From an uncultured Oscillospiraceae bacterium (GTDB taxonomy: Bacteria > Bacillota > Clostridia > Oscillospirales > Oscillospiraceae): DNA of 9,434 nucleotides. The stretch spans positions 1-9,434 of the forward strand of contig CAJTVO010000126.1 of assembly GCA_910579485.1 (NCBI GenBank). Reading direction: 5' to 3'. Positions within the stretch are counted from its first letter, which is position 1. Every line of letters starts with the position of its first letter. Under the pieces are notes generated by a model, which worked only from the letters and a program-made list of their open reading frames with translations, did no database searches and was not told the DNA's origin. Shown piece by piece: positions 1-6,284 of the stretch. A program made the translations under genes and the position numbers.

Positions 1-7
1 GCCCTTT

Positions 8-1207
8 TTAGATACCGTTCTGATAATTATAAGCCCCGCACAACGCATTGGTATTCTTGATAATAATATACATTGCCACAAACGGCCCGATCCCGCAGGC
101 GAACGCGCCTACCAGATACCACAAAAGCACCGTCGTACCATTCTCTTGGAAATTCATCCCATACCTGGGCGCGTTTTCCGCCAGCCGGTTGCCCAGAGAA
201 TAGTACCAGTAGAACCCATAGAACCCGCAGGTGACGATGCTCAGCAGCACCAGCTTGAGTACTCCGGGCGTGGTCTTGCCGTCCCCGGCGCAGACAAGGT
301 TGACATCCCGCGCCAGCTCGTAGATGAAATACCAGCTGTAGAATCCGCAGGTGATAAACGTCAGCAGAATATAGGCGATCAGGTTCCGGTCCGCCTTGGG
401 GCGGAAGGGGACGTAGCCGTTGGGAGGCGTCTGGCCGTACTGCTGGTACTGGGGATCGTCGTACTGGTTATACTGGTATTGGTTCTGCTGCGCATACTGG
501 GCCTGGGCGGCGGCGCGGGCCTCCCGCTCCGCTCTGGCGTTCTGCGCGGCCTGGGAGGCCTGGGCCCCCATCTCACCGGCGGACTGCTGGAAGGAGTGGA
601 GAGCCTCTATTACATCCAGCTTCAGATCGTCCGCGGTCTTCCCCGCCAGGGGGAACTCCCCGAGAACGAAGCGCTCAATGATGTATATCCCGCCTACCGC
701 CGCCGCAACGCCCAGGATGGACAGGATAAAGCCGCCGAAACTGGCATAGCCGCTGAAGCCGGTAAAATAGCGGAAGAAAAAGGCGAGAAGCATCGACAGC
801 AGCCGCACGGCCAGGAAGCCCGCGCCACCTGCCGCCAGGCACACCAGAAGTCCGTCGGAGTTCCGCGCGTTCCGTTTGAAGGCGGTCAGCCCGCAGGCGA
901 TGGCCATCACCACAAGCAGCGCGGCGTTGATCAGCTCCATAGCCGCCATCAGGATCATGGTGAACGCGCCAAGCCATCCGATATTGAGGACCCATCCCAG
1001 CGTGCGGAACAGGGACCGCACCGCCAGACCGCCGCACACCGCCATGCAGATGGCCGCGAACACTGTCAGGACGATGGTGCTCCCTCCGCCGCCGTAGGAG
1101 GGAGGTGTCTGCCCGGCTGGAGGAGCCCCCTGGTCCTGCTTCGCGCCGCAGAAGTTGCAGAAGATGGCTCCCTGCACCAGGTCTGAACCGCATTTCCAAC
1201 ATTTCAT
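8..1207 (-). CDS. Zinc-ribbon, DUF4234 multi-pass membrane protein (399 aa)
   Basis: Function unknown; the fold is recognisable. Residues 3-20 form a zinc ribbon (C3, C6, C17, C20, two CxxC knuckles), followed by a Pro/Gly-rich linker. About four hydrophobic segments lie between residues 45 and 176. A short Ala/Arg/Glu helix and a Gln/Tyr/Asn-rich low-complexity stretch (about 225-265) follow. Residues 269-395 match DUF4234: the segment TCGFYSWYFIYEL is echoed about 40 residues later by TCGFYGFYWYYSL, so the domain carries an internal repeat. The predicted location is the cytoplasmic membrane with the zinc ribbon in the cytoplasm. The start is the only Met that keeps the first CxxC; a GGGAG lies 12 nt upstream, slightly far. 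It lies 23 bp behind the DUF2752 gene and is probably cotranscribed with it. The domain call is firm; the role is not known. Confidence 0.88.
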   Translation of the reverse strand: MKCWKCGSDLVQGAIFCNFCGAKQDQGAPPAGQTPPSYGGGGSTIVLTVFAAICMAVCGGLAVRSLFRTLGWVLNIGWLGAFTMILMAAMELINAALLVVMAIACGLTAFKRNARNSDGLLVCLAAGGAGFLAVRLLSMLLAFFFRYFTGFSGYASFGGFILSILGVAAAVGGIYIIERFVLGEFPLAGKTADDLKLDVIEALHSFQQSAGEMGAQASQAAQNARAEREARAAAQAQYAQQNQYQYNQYDDPQYQQYGQTPPNGYVPFRPKADRNLIAYILLTFITCGFYSWYFIYELARDVNLVCAGDGKTTPGVLKLVLLSIVTCGFYGFYWYYSLGNRLAENAPRYGMNFQENGTTVLLWYLVGAFACGIGPFVAMYIIIKNTNALCGAYNYQNGI

Positions 1208-1230
1208 TTTCGATCATTTCTCCCTTCGTT

Positions 1231-1632
1231 TTATGATCCTGCCGCCGCCAGGATGCCGGAGACCAGACGGCCGATCAGCCCCTGGGAGGGCTCGCAGACG
1301 GCCACCGGGTCCTCCAGCCACAGCAGGCGGACCAGATACACCAATAGAAACAGCGCGCACACGACGCCCATCCCCCAGCGAAAGACCTGCCTGGGGAGCC
1401 GCCGCTGGAACAGCAGCAGCGCCGCCGCCGGGACCGGAAGCCAGAACAGGGGATGGAAAGCAAAGGCCGCCGCCAGGTCCCCCCGCAGCAGGGACAGCCA
1501 CGCCCGGCTCATGCCGCATCCCGCGCAGGAGATCCCCGTGAGATACAGGATCGGGCAGGTCACGCCCAGGGACTCGATGACCACGTAAAACAGGACGATG
1601 CCCCCAAGGGCGCGCAGGTCTTTGGTATCCAT
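1231..1632 (-). CDS. DUF2752 family small membrane protein (133 aa)
   Basis: Small integral membrane protein of unknown function. The DUF2752 signature is visible: C26-P27, then LTGISCAGCGMSRA at about residues 31-44 (C36, C39), then FHPLFW around residues 59-64. Three hydrophobic helices are predicted (about 8-24, 56-75, 86-106). An open frame extends 30 codons further upstream, but ATG 1632 is preferred: GGAGAGAGG lies 8 nt before it and family homology begins here, while the upstream residues are basic and unlike the family. It leads a two-gene minus-strand unit with the zinc-ribbon/DUF4234 gene. DUF2752 proteins often sit beside such genes in Clostridia, which hints at a shared membrane role, but none is demonstrated. 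Confidence 0.85.
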   Translation of the reverse strand: MDTKDLRALGGIVLFYVVIESLGVTCPILYLTGISCAGCGMSRAWLSLLRGDLAAAFAFHPLFWLPVPAAALLLFQRRLPRQVFRWGMGVVCALFLLVYLVRLLWLEDPVAVCEPSQGLIGRLVSGILAAAGS

Positions 1633-1681
1633 GAAGCGGTCCTCTCTCCGGTCGTTCCTTGGGACGGCGGCTGTTTTTCTC

Positions 1682-1710
1682 ATGCTACCATGTTTACGGT
1701 GGTTTTGCAA
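1682..1710 (-). promoter_or_regulatory. Minus-strand promoter for the DUF2752/DUF4234 unit
   Basis: On the minus strand, TTGCAA (1705-1710) and TAGCAT (1682-1687) are separated by exactly 17 nt, with TGG just before the -10 (extended -10). Transcription would start near 1675, leaving a leader of about 43 nt before ATG 1632. An inverted repeat, ACGGTG (1696-1701) and CACCGT (1720-1725), straddles the -35 box and could be an operator. Inferred from sequence only. Confidence 0.5.
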
Positions 1711-1856
1711 GGTAAAAATCACCGTTTCCCCCGGCGGACAGGGGCGGGCGCGCCGGAAGAACCGTCTGCCAAAACAAGGAAAAGTTCATAAACTATTCAA
1801 GAAAGCAGGATATCTTCCTGATAAAATACGAATCTCAGGGACCTTGCCGCCGCCGG

Positions 1857-1885
1857 TGGACAAGCGGGGAAATCTGTGGTATACT
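1857..1885 (+). promoter_or_regulatory. Sigma-A type promoter for the glycosyltransferase-tmk operon
   Basis: TGGACA (1857-1862, one mismatch to TTGACA), a 17-nt spacer and TATACT (1880-1885, one mismatch to TATAAT) preceded by TGG form a near-consensus extended -10 promoter. Transcription would start near 1892, about 33 nt before the ATG at 1925. The intergenic stretch 1723-1856 holds no gene; it contains a small inverted repeat CAGGA/TCCTG at 1806-1820. Confidence 0.65.
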
Positions 1886-1924
1886 AAGTTTTACCAAATG
1901 GCATGGTCCGGAAAGGAGGCGCCT

Positions 1925-2647
1925 ATGCGGATCGACGTATTGGGCGTTGGCTTTGATAATATGACGGTGGAACAGGCGGTGGCCGAGGGCGTGCGCCTGC
2001 TGAACACCCCGGGGGCCCACTACGCGGTGACCCCCAACCCCGAGATCGTGGAGGTCTGCCGGGAGGATGCCGAGGCCCGGGAGGCCGTCAACGGCGCGGA
2101 CCTGGTGCTGGCCGACGGCATCGGCGTGATCTACGGCGCGAAGATGCTGGGCACGCCCCTGAAGGGCCGGGTCACCGGCATCGGCTTCGCCCAGGAGCTG
2201 ATGGCCCGGATGGCGGAGGACGGCAAGCGCCTGTTCCTGCTGGGGGCCAAGCCCGGCGTGGCGGAGCGCGCGGCGGAGAACCTCCAGCGCCAGTACCCCG
2301 GCCTGATCGTGGCGGGGACCCATGACGGCTACTTCCAGGAGGACGGGCCGGTGGTGGAGGCCATCCGGGCCAGCGGCGCGGACGTGGTCTTCGTCTGCCT
2401 GGGCGCGCCCAAGCAGGAGAAATGGATGCGAAAGAATGGCGAGGCCACCGGGGCCCATCTGCTGGTGGGCCTGGGCGGGTGCCTGGACGTATTTTCCGGC
2501 GAGGTCCGGCGGGCCCCGGAGGTCTTCCAGAAGCTGGGCCTGGAGTGGCTCCACCGGCTGGCGAAGAATCCCGGTCGTATCGGCCGGATGATGAAGCTGC
2601 CCTTATTCCTGGTCCACGTGGCGGGAGCGAAGGGGAAGAAGAAATGA
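1925..2647 (+). CDS. WecG/TagA/CpsF family glycosyltransferase (240 aa)
   Basis: Membrane-associated GT26-family enzyme. Characterised members transfer N-acetylmannosamine (or a related sugar) from UDP to undecaprenyl-PP-GlcNAc, an early step in wall teichoic acid, enterobacterial common antigen or capsule synthesis. Visible hallmarks are TPNPEI at residues 36-41 and ADGIGV at 63-68; T36, N38 and D64 match the substrate-binding and proposed catalytic-base positions of TagA. Further hallmarks are GAKPGV, VCLGAPKQEKW and a C-terminal tail (EWLHRLAKNPGRIGRMMKLP) of the amphipathic kind that docks such enzymes on the membrane. The frame is open upstream, but ATG 1925 is the start: AAGGAGG lies 5 nt before it, a promoter just upstream, and homology begins at MRIDVLG. 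The stop overlaps the tmk start (ATGA). No other teichoic acid genes are in the window, so the exact acceptor and polymer are unknown. Confidence 0.92.
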   Translation: MRIDVLGVGFDNMTVEQAVAEGVRLLNTPGAHYAVTPNPEIVEVCREDAEAREAVNGADLVLADGIGVIYGAKMLGTPLKGRVTGIGFAQELMARMAEDGKRLFLLGAKPGVAERAAENLQRQYPGLIVAGTHDGYFQEDGPVVEAIRASGADVVFVCLGAPKQEKWMRKNGEATGAHLLVGLGGCLDVFSGEVRRAPEVFQKLGLEWLHRLAKNPGRIGRMMKLPLFLVHVAGAKGKKK

Positions 2648-3315
2648 AGGGAAGGCTCATCGTATTGGAGGGCACCGACGGCACGGGCAAGACCACACAG
2701 GTCAGCCTCATGGCCCAGCGCTTGGAACGGGAGGGCGTTCCCTTTCGGCAGGTGAAGTTTCCCCGGTACGGCAGTCCCTTCGCCGCGCCGGTAGAGCGGT
2801 ATCTGCAGGGGGATCTGGGGAAAAGGCCCGGGGACGTGAGCGCCTACGCCGCCTCCACCCTGTACGCCGTGGACCGCTACGCCTCCTACCAGCAGGACTG
2901 GCGGGAGGACCATGAGGGCGGGAAGCTGATCCTGGCCGACCGCTACACCACATCCAACGCCGTCCATCAGGCGCCCAAGCTGCCGGAGGAGGAGCGGTGG
3001 ACCTATCTGAACTGGCTGTTCGACCTGGAATACAACCGTTTGGCCCTGCCGGAGCCGGATCTGATGATCTATCTGGACCTTCCGGCGGAGATATCCGCGC
3101 AGATGCTTCGCCTCCGCCAGGAGGCGACCCATACCCGGGCGGACATCCACGAGCAGGACGGGGACTACCTCCGCGCCTGCCGGGAGAGCGCCCGCGATAT
3201 CGCGGGACGGCTGGGCTGGAAGGTGGTGGACTGCTCCCGGGCGGGCGCGATGCGCGCGCCGGAGGACATCCATGAGGAGCTGTGGGCGCTTGTCCGTCCT
3301 CTGGCGGAAGACTGA
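2644..3315 (+). CDS. tmk: Thymidylate kinase (dTMP kinase, 223 aa)
   Basis: Cytoplasmic kinase converting dTMP to dTDP with ATP, needed for dTTP supply. The P-loop is GTDGTGKTT (residues 10-18). The nucleotide-binding FPRYGS is at 39-44, YAVDRY at 74-79 and the DRY motif (D99-R100-Y101) at 99-101, followed by TTSNAVHQ. A lid-like Arg-rich segment follows (RLRQEATHTRADIHEQ). Length (223 aa) suits the family, slightly above E. coli Tmk. The frame extends 74 codons upstream, but that part is the glycosyltransferase in another frame; ATG 2644 is supported by AAGGGGA 8 nt before it and by homology starting at MKGRLIVLEG. It overlaps the glycosyltransferase stop by ATGA, so the two are translationally coupled. 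The DRYTTSNA wording is the clostridial variant rather than the E. coli form, so a broader deoxynucleotide-kinase specificity cannot be excluded. Confidence 0.9.
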   Translation: MKGRLIVLEGTDGTGKTTQVSLMAQRLEREGVPFRQVKFPRYGSPFAAPVERYLQGDLGKRPGDVSAYAASTLYAVDRYASYQQDWREDHEGGKLILADRYTTSNAVHQAPKLPEEERWTYLNWLFDLEYNRLALPEPDLMIYLDLPAEISAQMLRLRQEATHTRADIHEQDGDYLRACRESARDIAGRLGWKVVDCSRAGAMRAPEDIHEELWALVRPLAED

Positions 3316-3367
3316 GGAGGCGAGAGCGCCCAAGCGCCCCCGCCCCCGTCAGGCCGGCGTATGTAGC

Positions 3368-3550
3368 TCAGCAGCAGCAATTGTTGTTATTGCCGCCGCA
3401 GCAGCAGCATCCGCACCCGCAGCTGTTGTTGCAGCAGCATCCGCAGTTGTTCCCGCCGCCGTTCCCGCAGCTTCCTCCGCAGCAGCAGCACAGGAGGATG
3501 ATGATCAGAATGATCCACAGGCAGCCGCCGTCATTCCCGTTGTTCCACAT
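3368..3550 (-). CDS. Cysteine/asparagine/glycine-rich mini membrane protein (60 aa)
   Basis: I do not recognise a family. The product is 60 residues with 19 cysteines: a short polar N-terminus (MWNNGNDGG), one hydrophobic segment CLWIILIIILL at residues 10-20, then CCCC and a tail made almost only of Cys, Gly, Asn and Ser, ending CCC-stop. It would be a single-pass membrane peptide with a Cys-rich face suited to metal, Fe-S or disulfide chemistry, but no function can be assigned. ATG 3550 is chosen over GTG 3562 because GAGGTG lies 9 nt before ATG and would overlap the GTG itself. It lies opposite and convergent to tmk (52 bp between stops), and divergent from mltG. On the plus strand its TGC codons read as GCA tracts, which give spurious Ala/Gln-rich frames. 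Strong ribosome binding site and clean stop support a real gene. Confidence 0.7.
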   Translation of the reverse strand: MWNNGNDGGCLWIILIIILLCCCCGGSCGNGGGNNCGCCCNNSCGCGCCCCGGNNNNCCC

Positions 3551-3579
3551 GGTTTGTTTCACCTCACTTATCGATCTGG

Positions 3580-3587
3580 ACTATACT
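3580..3587. promoter_or_regulatory. Possible overlapping -10 boxes between the Cys-rich gene and mltG
   Basis: The octamer ACTATACT holds TATACT on the plus strand (3582-3587, toward mltG) and TATAGT on the minus strand (3580-3585, toward the Cys-rich gene). No convincing -35 box exists for either direction, so this is a weak candidate for a shared divergent promoter. Confidence 0.25.
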
Positions 3588-3619
3588 ATGCGCCGGGGAG
3601 CCCGATGGCAGCTTGGCCT

Positions 3620-3647
3620 GCAAAATTTTTCGCGCGAAGCTTTTTGC
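3620..3647. repeat. Nested inverted repeat upstream of mltG
   Basis: GCAAAA (3620-3625) pairs with TTTTGC (3642-3647) and encloses the perfect 10-bp palindrome TTCGCGCGAA (3629-3638). It lies 31 bp before the mltG start and could be an operator or leader hairpin. No protein partner can be named. Confidence 0.35.
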
Positions 3648-3678
3648 GCCGAACCCACAAAAGGGAGGACATGAGTCC

Positions 3679-5007
3679 ATGAACCAAGACGACCGCTACA
3701 GGACCACCAGCTGGGACGCGGGAGACGTCGCCCGCCGGAGCGGGGAGCCGCCCCGGAGAGCCCCCGCCGGAGGAGACCGCCCGCCCCAGAGCGCCGCGCC
3801 GGGAGGGGAGCAGAACGCGCCCCGGAGCGCCGCCCCCGCCACCAGGAAGAAGAAAAAACGGCGGAAAAAACGCACCAACCCCCTGTTGGCCATCCTTCTC
3901 TGGCTGGCCATCGTGGGAACCAGCTCCGCCATTTTCGCCGCGGTGGGCTGGATGCTGGCCAACGATTTCGCCGCGCTGAACAAGCCCCCCATGGAGACCA
4001 GCTTCCAGGTCACCGAGGACTTCATCACCGAGGTCACCCAGGAGAAGCAGGAGGACGGCTCCGTCAAGGAGGTCACCCACTACGACATGGAGCGGGTGGC
4101 CGCGGAGCTGAAGGAGGCGGGGCTCATCGAGTATGAGTGGTTTTTCCGCCTGTTCGCCTGGTTCTACCACGCGGATACCAAGCTGAACACCGGCACCTTC
4201 ACCCTGAACACGGAGATGGACTATATGGCCCTGGTCCGCAGTATGCGCACCACCGGCGGCAAGACGGAGACGGTGGAGCTGACCATCCCCGAGGGCTACA
4301 GCGTCAAGCAGATCATCGAGCTGATGGCGGAGAACGGCGTGGGCACCGTGGAGAAGCTCACGGACACCGCCGCCAACTACAAGTTTGAGAACTACGTCTT
4401 CGTGGACAACGAGAATCTGGGCGACGCCAGCCGCCTGGAGGGCTACCTGTTCCCCGACACCTACGAGTTCTACGTGGGAGCCCGGCCGGAGCTGGCCTTC
4501 AACTCCATGCTCAGCAACTTCAATAAGAAAGTCTACGGCAACGACGAGCTGGAGGAGCTGTTCGAGGCTTCCGCCTATCCCTTTGAGGAGATCATCACCA
4601 TCGCCTCCCTGATCGAGAAGGAGACCGACGGCTCCGACCGCTCCAACATCTCCTCGGTCATCCACAACCGTCTGGAGAATGAGGGGGAGACCGGGCACCT
4701 GCTCCAGATCGACGCCGCCCTGGTCTACGCCGCCGGACGGCCCATCACCCAGGCGGACTACACCTCTCTGGACAGTCCCTACAACCTCTACCAGCACACC
4801 GGACTGCCCCCCACGCCCATCTCCAACCCCGGCCTGGCCTCCATCAAGGCGGCCCTGAGCCCGGCGGAGACCAACTACTATTTCTACGTCCTGAACCCCG
4901 AGACCAAGAAGCACGTGTTCAGCGAGACCCTGAACCAGCACAACAAGGCCGTGGCCGCCGCCTCGGAGGCCGCCGCCAAGATCGCCGCCGAGGGCGAGGG
5001 GAACTAA
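3679..5007 (+). CDS. mltG: Endolytic murein transglycosylase MltG (442 aa)
   Basis: Membrane-anchored lytic transglycosylase (YceG-like) that cleaves nascent peptidoglycan strands and is thought to set glycan length or release strands during elongation. The N-terminal 55 residues are a Pro/Arg-rich cytoplasmic tail, followed by a run of Lys/Arg (56-65) and a transmembrane helix at about 68-94. The extracellular YceG domain covers about 120-435. The catalytic motif ASLIEKET contains E313 as the expected active-site Glu (equivalent of E. coli E218), and the late motif TGLPPTPISNPGLASIKAAL is present. ATG 3679 is chosen because GGGAGG ends 10 nt upstream; the frame stays open 22 codons further. 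An overlapping mini-frame, ATG AGT CCA TGA, precedes the start. Only 5 bp separate it from the U32 gene, so the two are very likely cotranscribed, much as mltG (yrrL) lies upstream of the trhP genes in Bacillus subtilis. Confidence 0.94.
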   Translation: MNQDDRYRTTSWDAGDVARRSGEPPRRAPAGGDRPPQSAAPGGEQNAPRSAAPATRKKKKRRKKRTNPLLAILLWLAIVGTSSAIFAAVGWMLANDFAALNKPPMETSFQVTEDFITEVTQEKQEDGSVKEVTHYDMERVAAELKEAGLIEYEWFFRLFAWFYHADTKLNTGTFTLNTEMDYMALVRSMRTTGGKTETVELTIPEGYSVKQIIELMAENGVGTVEKLTDTAANYKFENYVFVDNENLGDASRLEGYLFPDTYEFYVGARPELAFNSMLSNFNKKVYGNDELEELFEASAYPFEEIITIASLIEKETDGSDRSNISSVIHNRLENEGETGHLLQIDAALVYAAGRPITQADYTSLDSPYNLYQHTGLPPTPISNPGLASIKAALSPAETNYYFYVLNPETKKHVFSETLNQHNKAVAAASEAAAKIAAEGEGN

Positions 5008-5012
5008 GGGAC

Positions 5013-6242
5013 ATGGGAGAGAGAAGAAAGCCGGAGCTGCTGTGTCCCGCCGGGGACATGGAGCGGCTGCGGATGGCGGTGCTCTACGGCGCGGACGCGG
5101 TATATCTGGCCGGAGAGAGCTTCGGGATGCGCTCCTTCGCGGGGAATTTTTCCCGGGAGGAGCTGCCCCGGGCGGTGGACTTTGCCCACCGCCACGGGGT
5201 CCGGGTCCATGTGACGGTGAACACCATGCCCCGGAACGGGGAAGTGGAAAAACTGCCCGAATGGCTGGAATTTCTGGACGGCGCGGGTGTGGACGCGCTG
5301 ATCGCGGCGGACCTGGGGACCTTCACGCTGGCGGGGCGGCACGCCCCCCGGTGTGAGCGCCATGTCTCCACCCAGGTCAGCGTGGCCAACTACGCCGCCG
5401 CCCGGGCCTGGTACGACCTGGGCGCGAAGCGGGTCATCCTGGCCCGGGAGGTGAGCCTGGAGGAGATCCGGGAGATCCGGGCCAAGACCCCGGCGGACCT
5501 GGAGCTGGAGGCATTTGTTCACGGGGCCATGTGCGTCAGCTACAGCGGACGGTGCCTGCTGTCCAACTACATGACCGGACGGGACAGCAACCGGGGCGCC
5601 TGCGCCCAGCCCTGCCGGTACCAGTACTACCTCATGGAGGAAAAGCGGCCCGGGGAGTACTTCCCCGTCTTCGAGGACGGGGCGGGGACCTACATCATGA
5701 ACTCCCGGGACATGTGCATGATCGACCACCTGGACGACCTGATAGACGCGGGCCTCAGCAGCCTGAAGATCGAGGGCCGGGCCAAGAGCGCCTACTACGC
5801 CGCCATCGTCACCGGCGCGTACCGCCATGTCCTGGATGATGTGTGGGCGGGACGGCCCATCGATCCCGTCTGGCGGGACGAGGTAGAGAAGGTCAGCCAC
5901 CGGCACTACGCCACGGGGTTCTATTACGGGCCGCCGGGACAGTACTATGAGAATGCCCGGTACATCCGGGAGTGGCAGGTGGTGGCCCTGGTGACGGAGT
6001 GCGCTCCCAACGGCGCGGCCACTCTGACGCTGCGCAACAAATTCCAGACGGGGGATATCCTGGAGGCGGTGGGGCCGGACCTGAAGCCCTTCGCCTTCCG
6101 GGTAGAGGCCATCGAGGACGGTGAGGGGCAACCGGTGACGGAACCCAAGACTCCCCAGATGACCCTCCGGATCAAGCTGCCCCGGCAGGTCCCCGCCTGG
6201 ACCATCCTGCGCATCGAGCGGGATCTGTCGGCAAAGTCCTGA
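5013..6242 (+). CDS. trhP: U32 family protein, TrhP-like tRNA 5-hydroxyuridine protein (409 aa)
   Basis: Annotated historically as peptidase U32, but YegQ/YrrO-type members act in prephenate-dependent tRNA hydroxylation, making 5-hydroxyuridine at wobble position 34. The protein starts KPELLCPAGDMERL, the usual N-terminus of this family. The U32 signature reads EAFVHGAMCVSYSGRCLLS. Four cysteines, C174, C181, C197 and C201, are spaced as the Fe-S ligands of TrhP, and SLKIEGRAKSAYY follows. A small beta-rich C-terminal domain completes the usual architecture (about 410-450 aa). The ATG lies 5 bp after mltG, with the ribosome binding site (GAGGGG) inside the mltG end. In B. subtilis the order is mltG-trmR-trhP1-trhP2; here trmR is missing and only one U32 gene is present. 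The family is certain. The exact substrate is inferred, and the related U32 ubiquinone-pathway proteins are unlikely in a Clostridium. Confidence 0.88.
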   Translation: MGERRKPELLCPAGDMERLRMAVLYGADAVYLAGESFGMRSFAGNFSREELPRAVDFAHRHGVRVHVTVNTMPRNGEVEKLPEWLEFLDGAGVDALIAADLGTFTLAGRHAPRCERHVSTQVSVANYAAARAWYDLGAKRVILAREVSLEEIREIRAKTPADLELEAFVHGAMCVSYSGRCLLSNYMTGRDSNRGACAQPCRYQYYLMEEKRPGEYFPVFEDGAGTYIMNSRDMCMIDHLDDLIDAGLSSLKIEGRAKSAYYAAIVTGAYRHVLDDVWAGRPIDPVWRDEVEKVSHRHYATGFYYGPPGQYYENARYIREWQVVALVTECAPNGAATLTLRNKFQTGDILEAVGPDLKPFAFRVEAIEDGEGQPVTEPKTPQMTLRIKLPRQVPAWTILRIERDLSAKS

Positions 6243-6284
6243 GAAGCGTTCCCGGACACGAAACGGAAAGGAGCGGATGCCCGT

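Noticed and set aside
146..1186. A 346-codon plus-strand open frame opposite the zinc-ribbon gene
   Set aside because: It is the antisense of a gene with a clear zinc ribbon, membrane segments and DUF4234; its own translation is low-complexity with no domain and no ribosome binding site.
3287..3338. GGCGCTT/AAGCGCC repeat across the tmk stop as a terminator
   Set aside because: The loop is over 30 nt and no T-run follows.
3361..3375. TGTAGCTCAGCAG resembling the D-arm start of a tRNA
   Set aside because: There is no acceptor complement, anticodon arm or GTTCGAATCC T-arm downstream; the sequence is the end of the Cys-rich gene.
3272..3682. Plus-strand Ala-rich and Gln/Pro-rich frames over 3282-3682
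   Set aside because: They are created by GCA/CAG tracts that are the antisense of the Cys codons in the minus-strand mini-protein; they lack ribosome sites and run through the 3' end of tmk.
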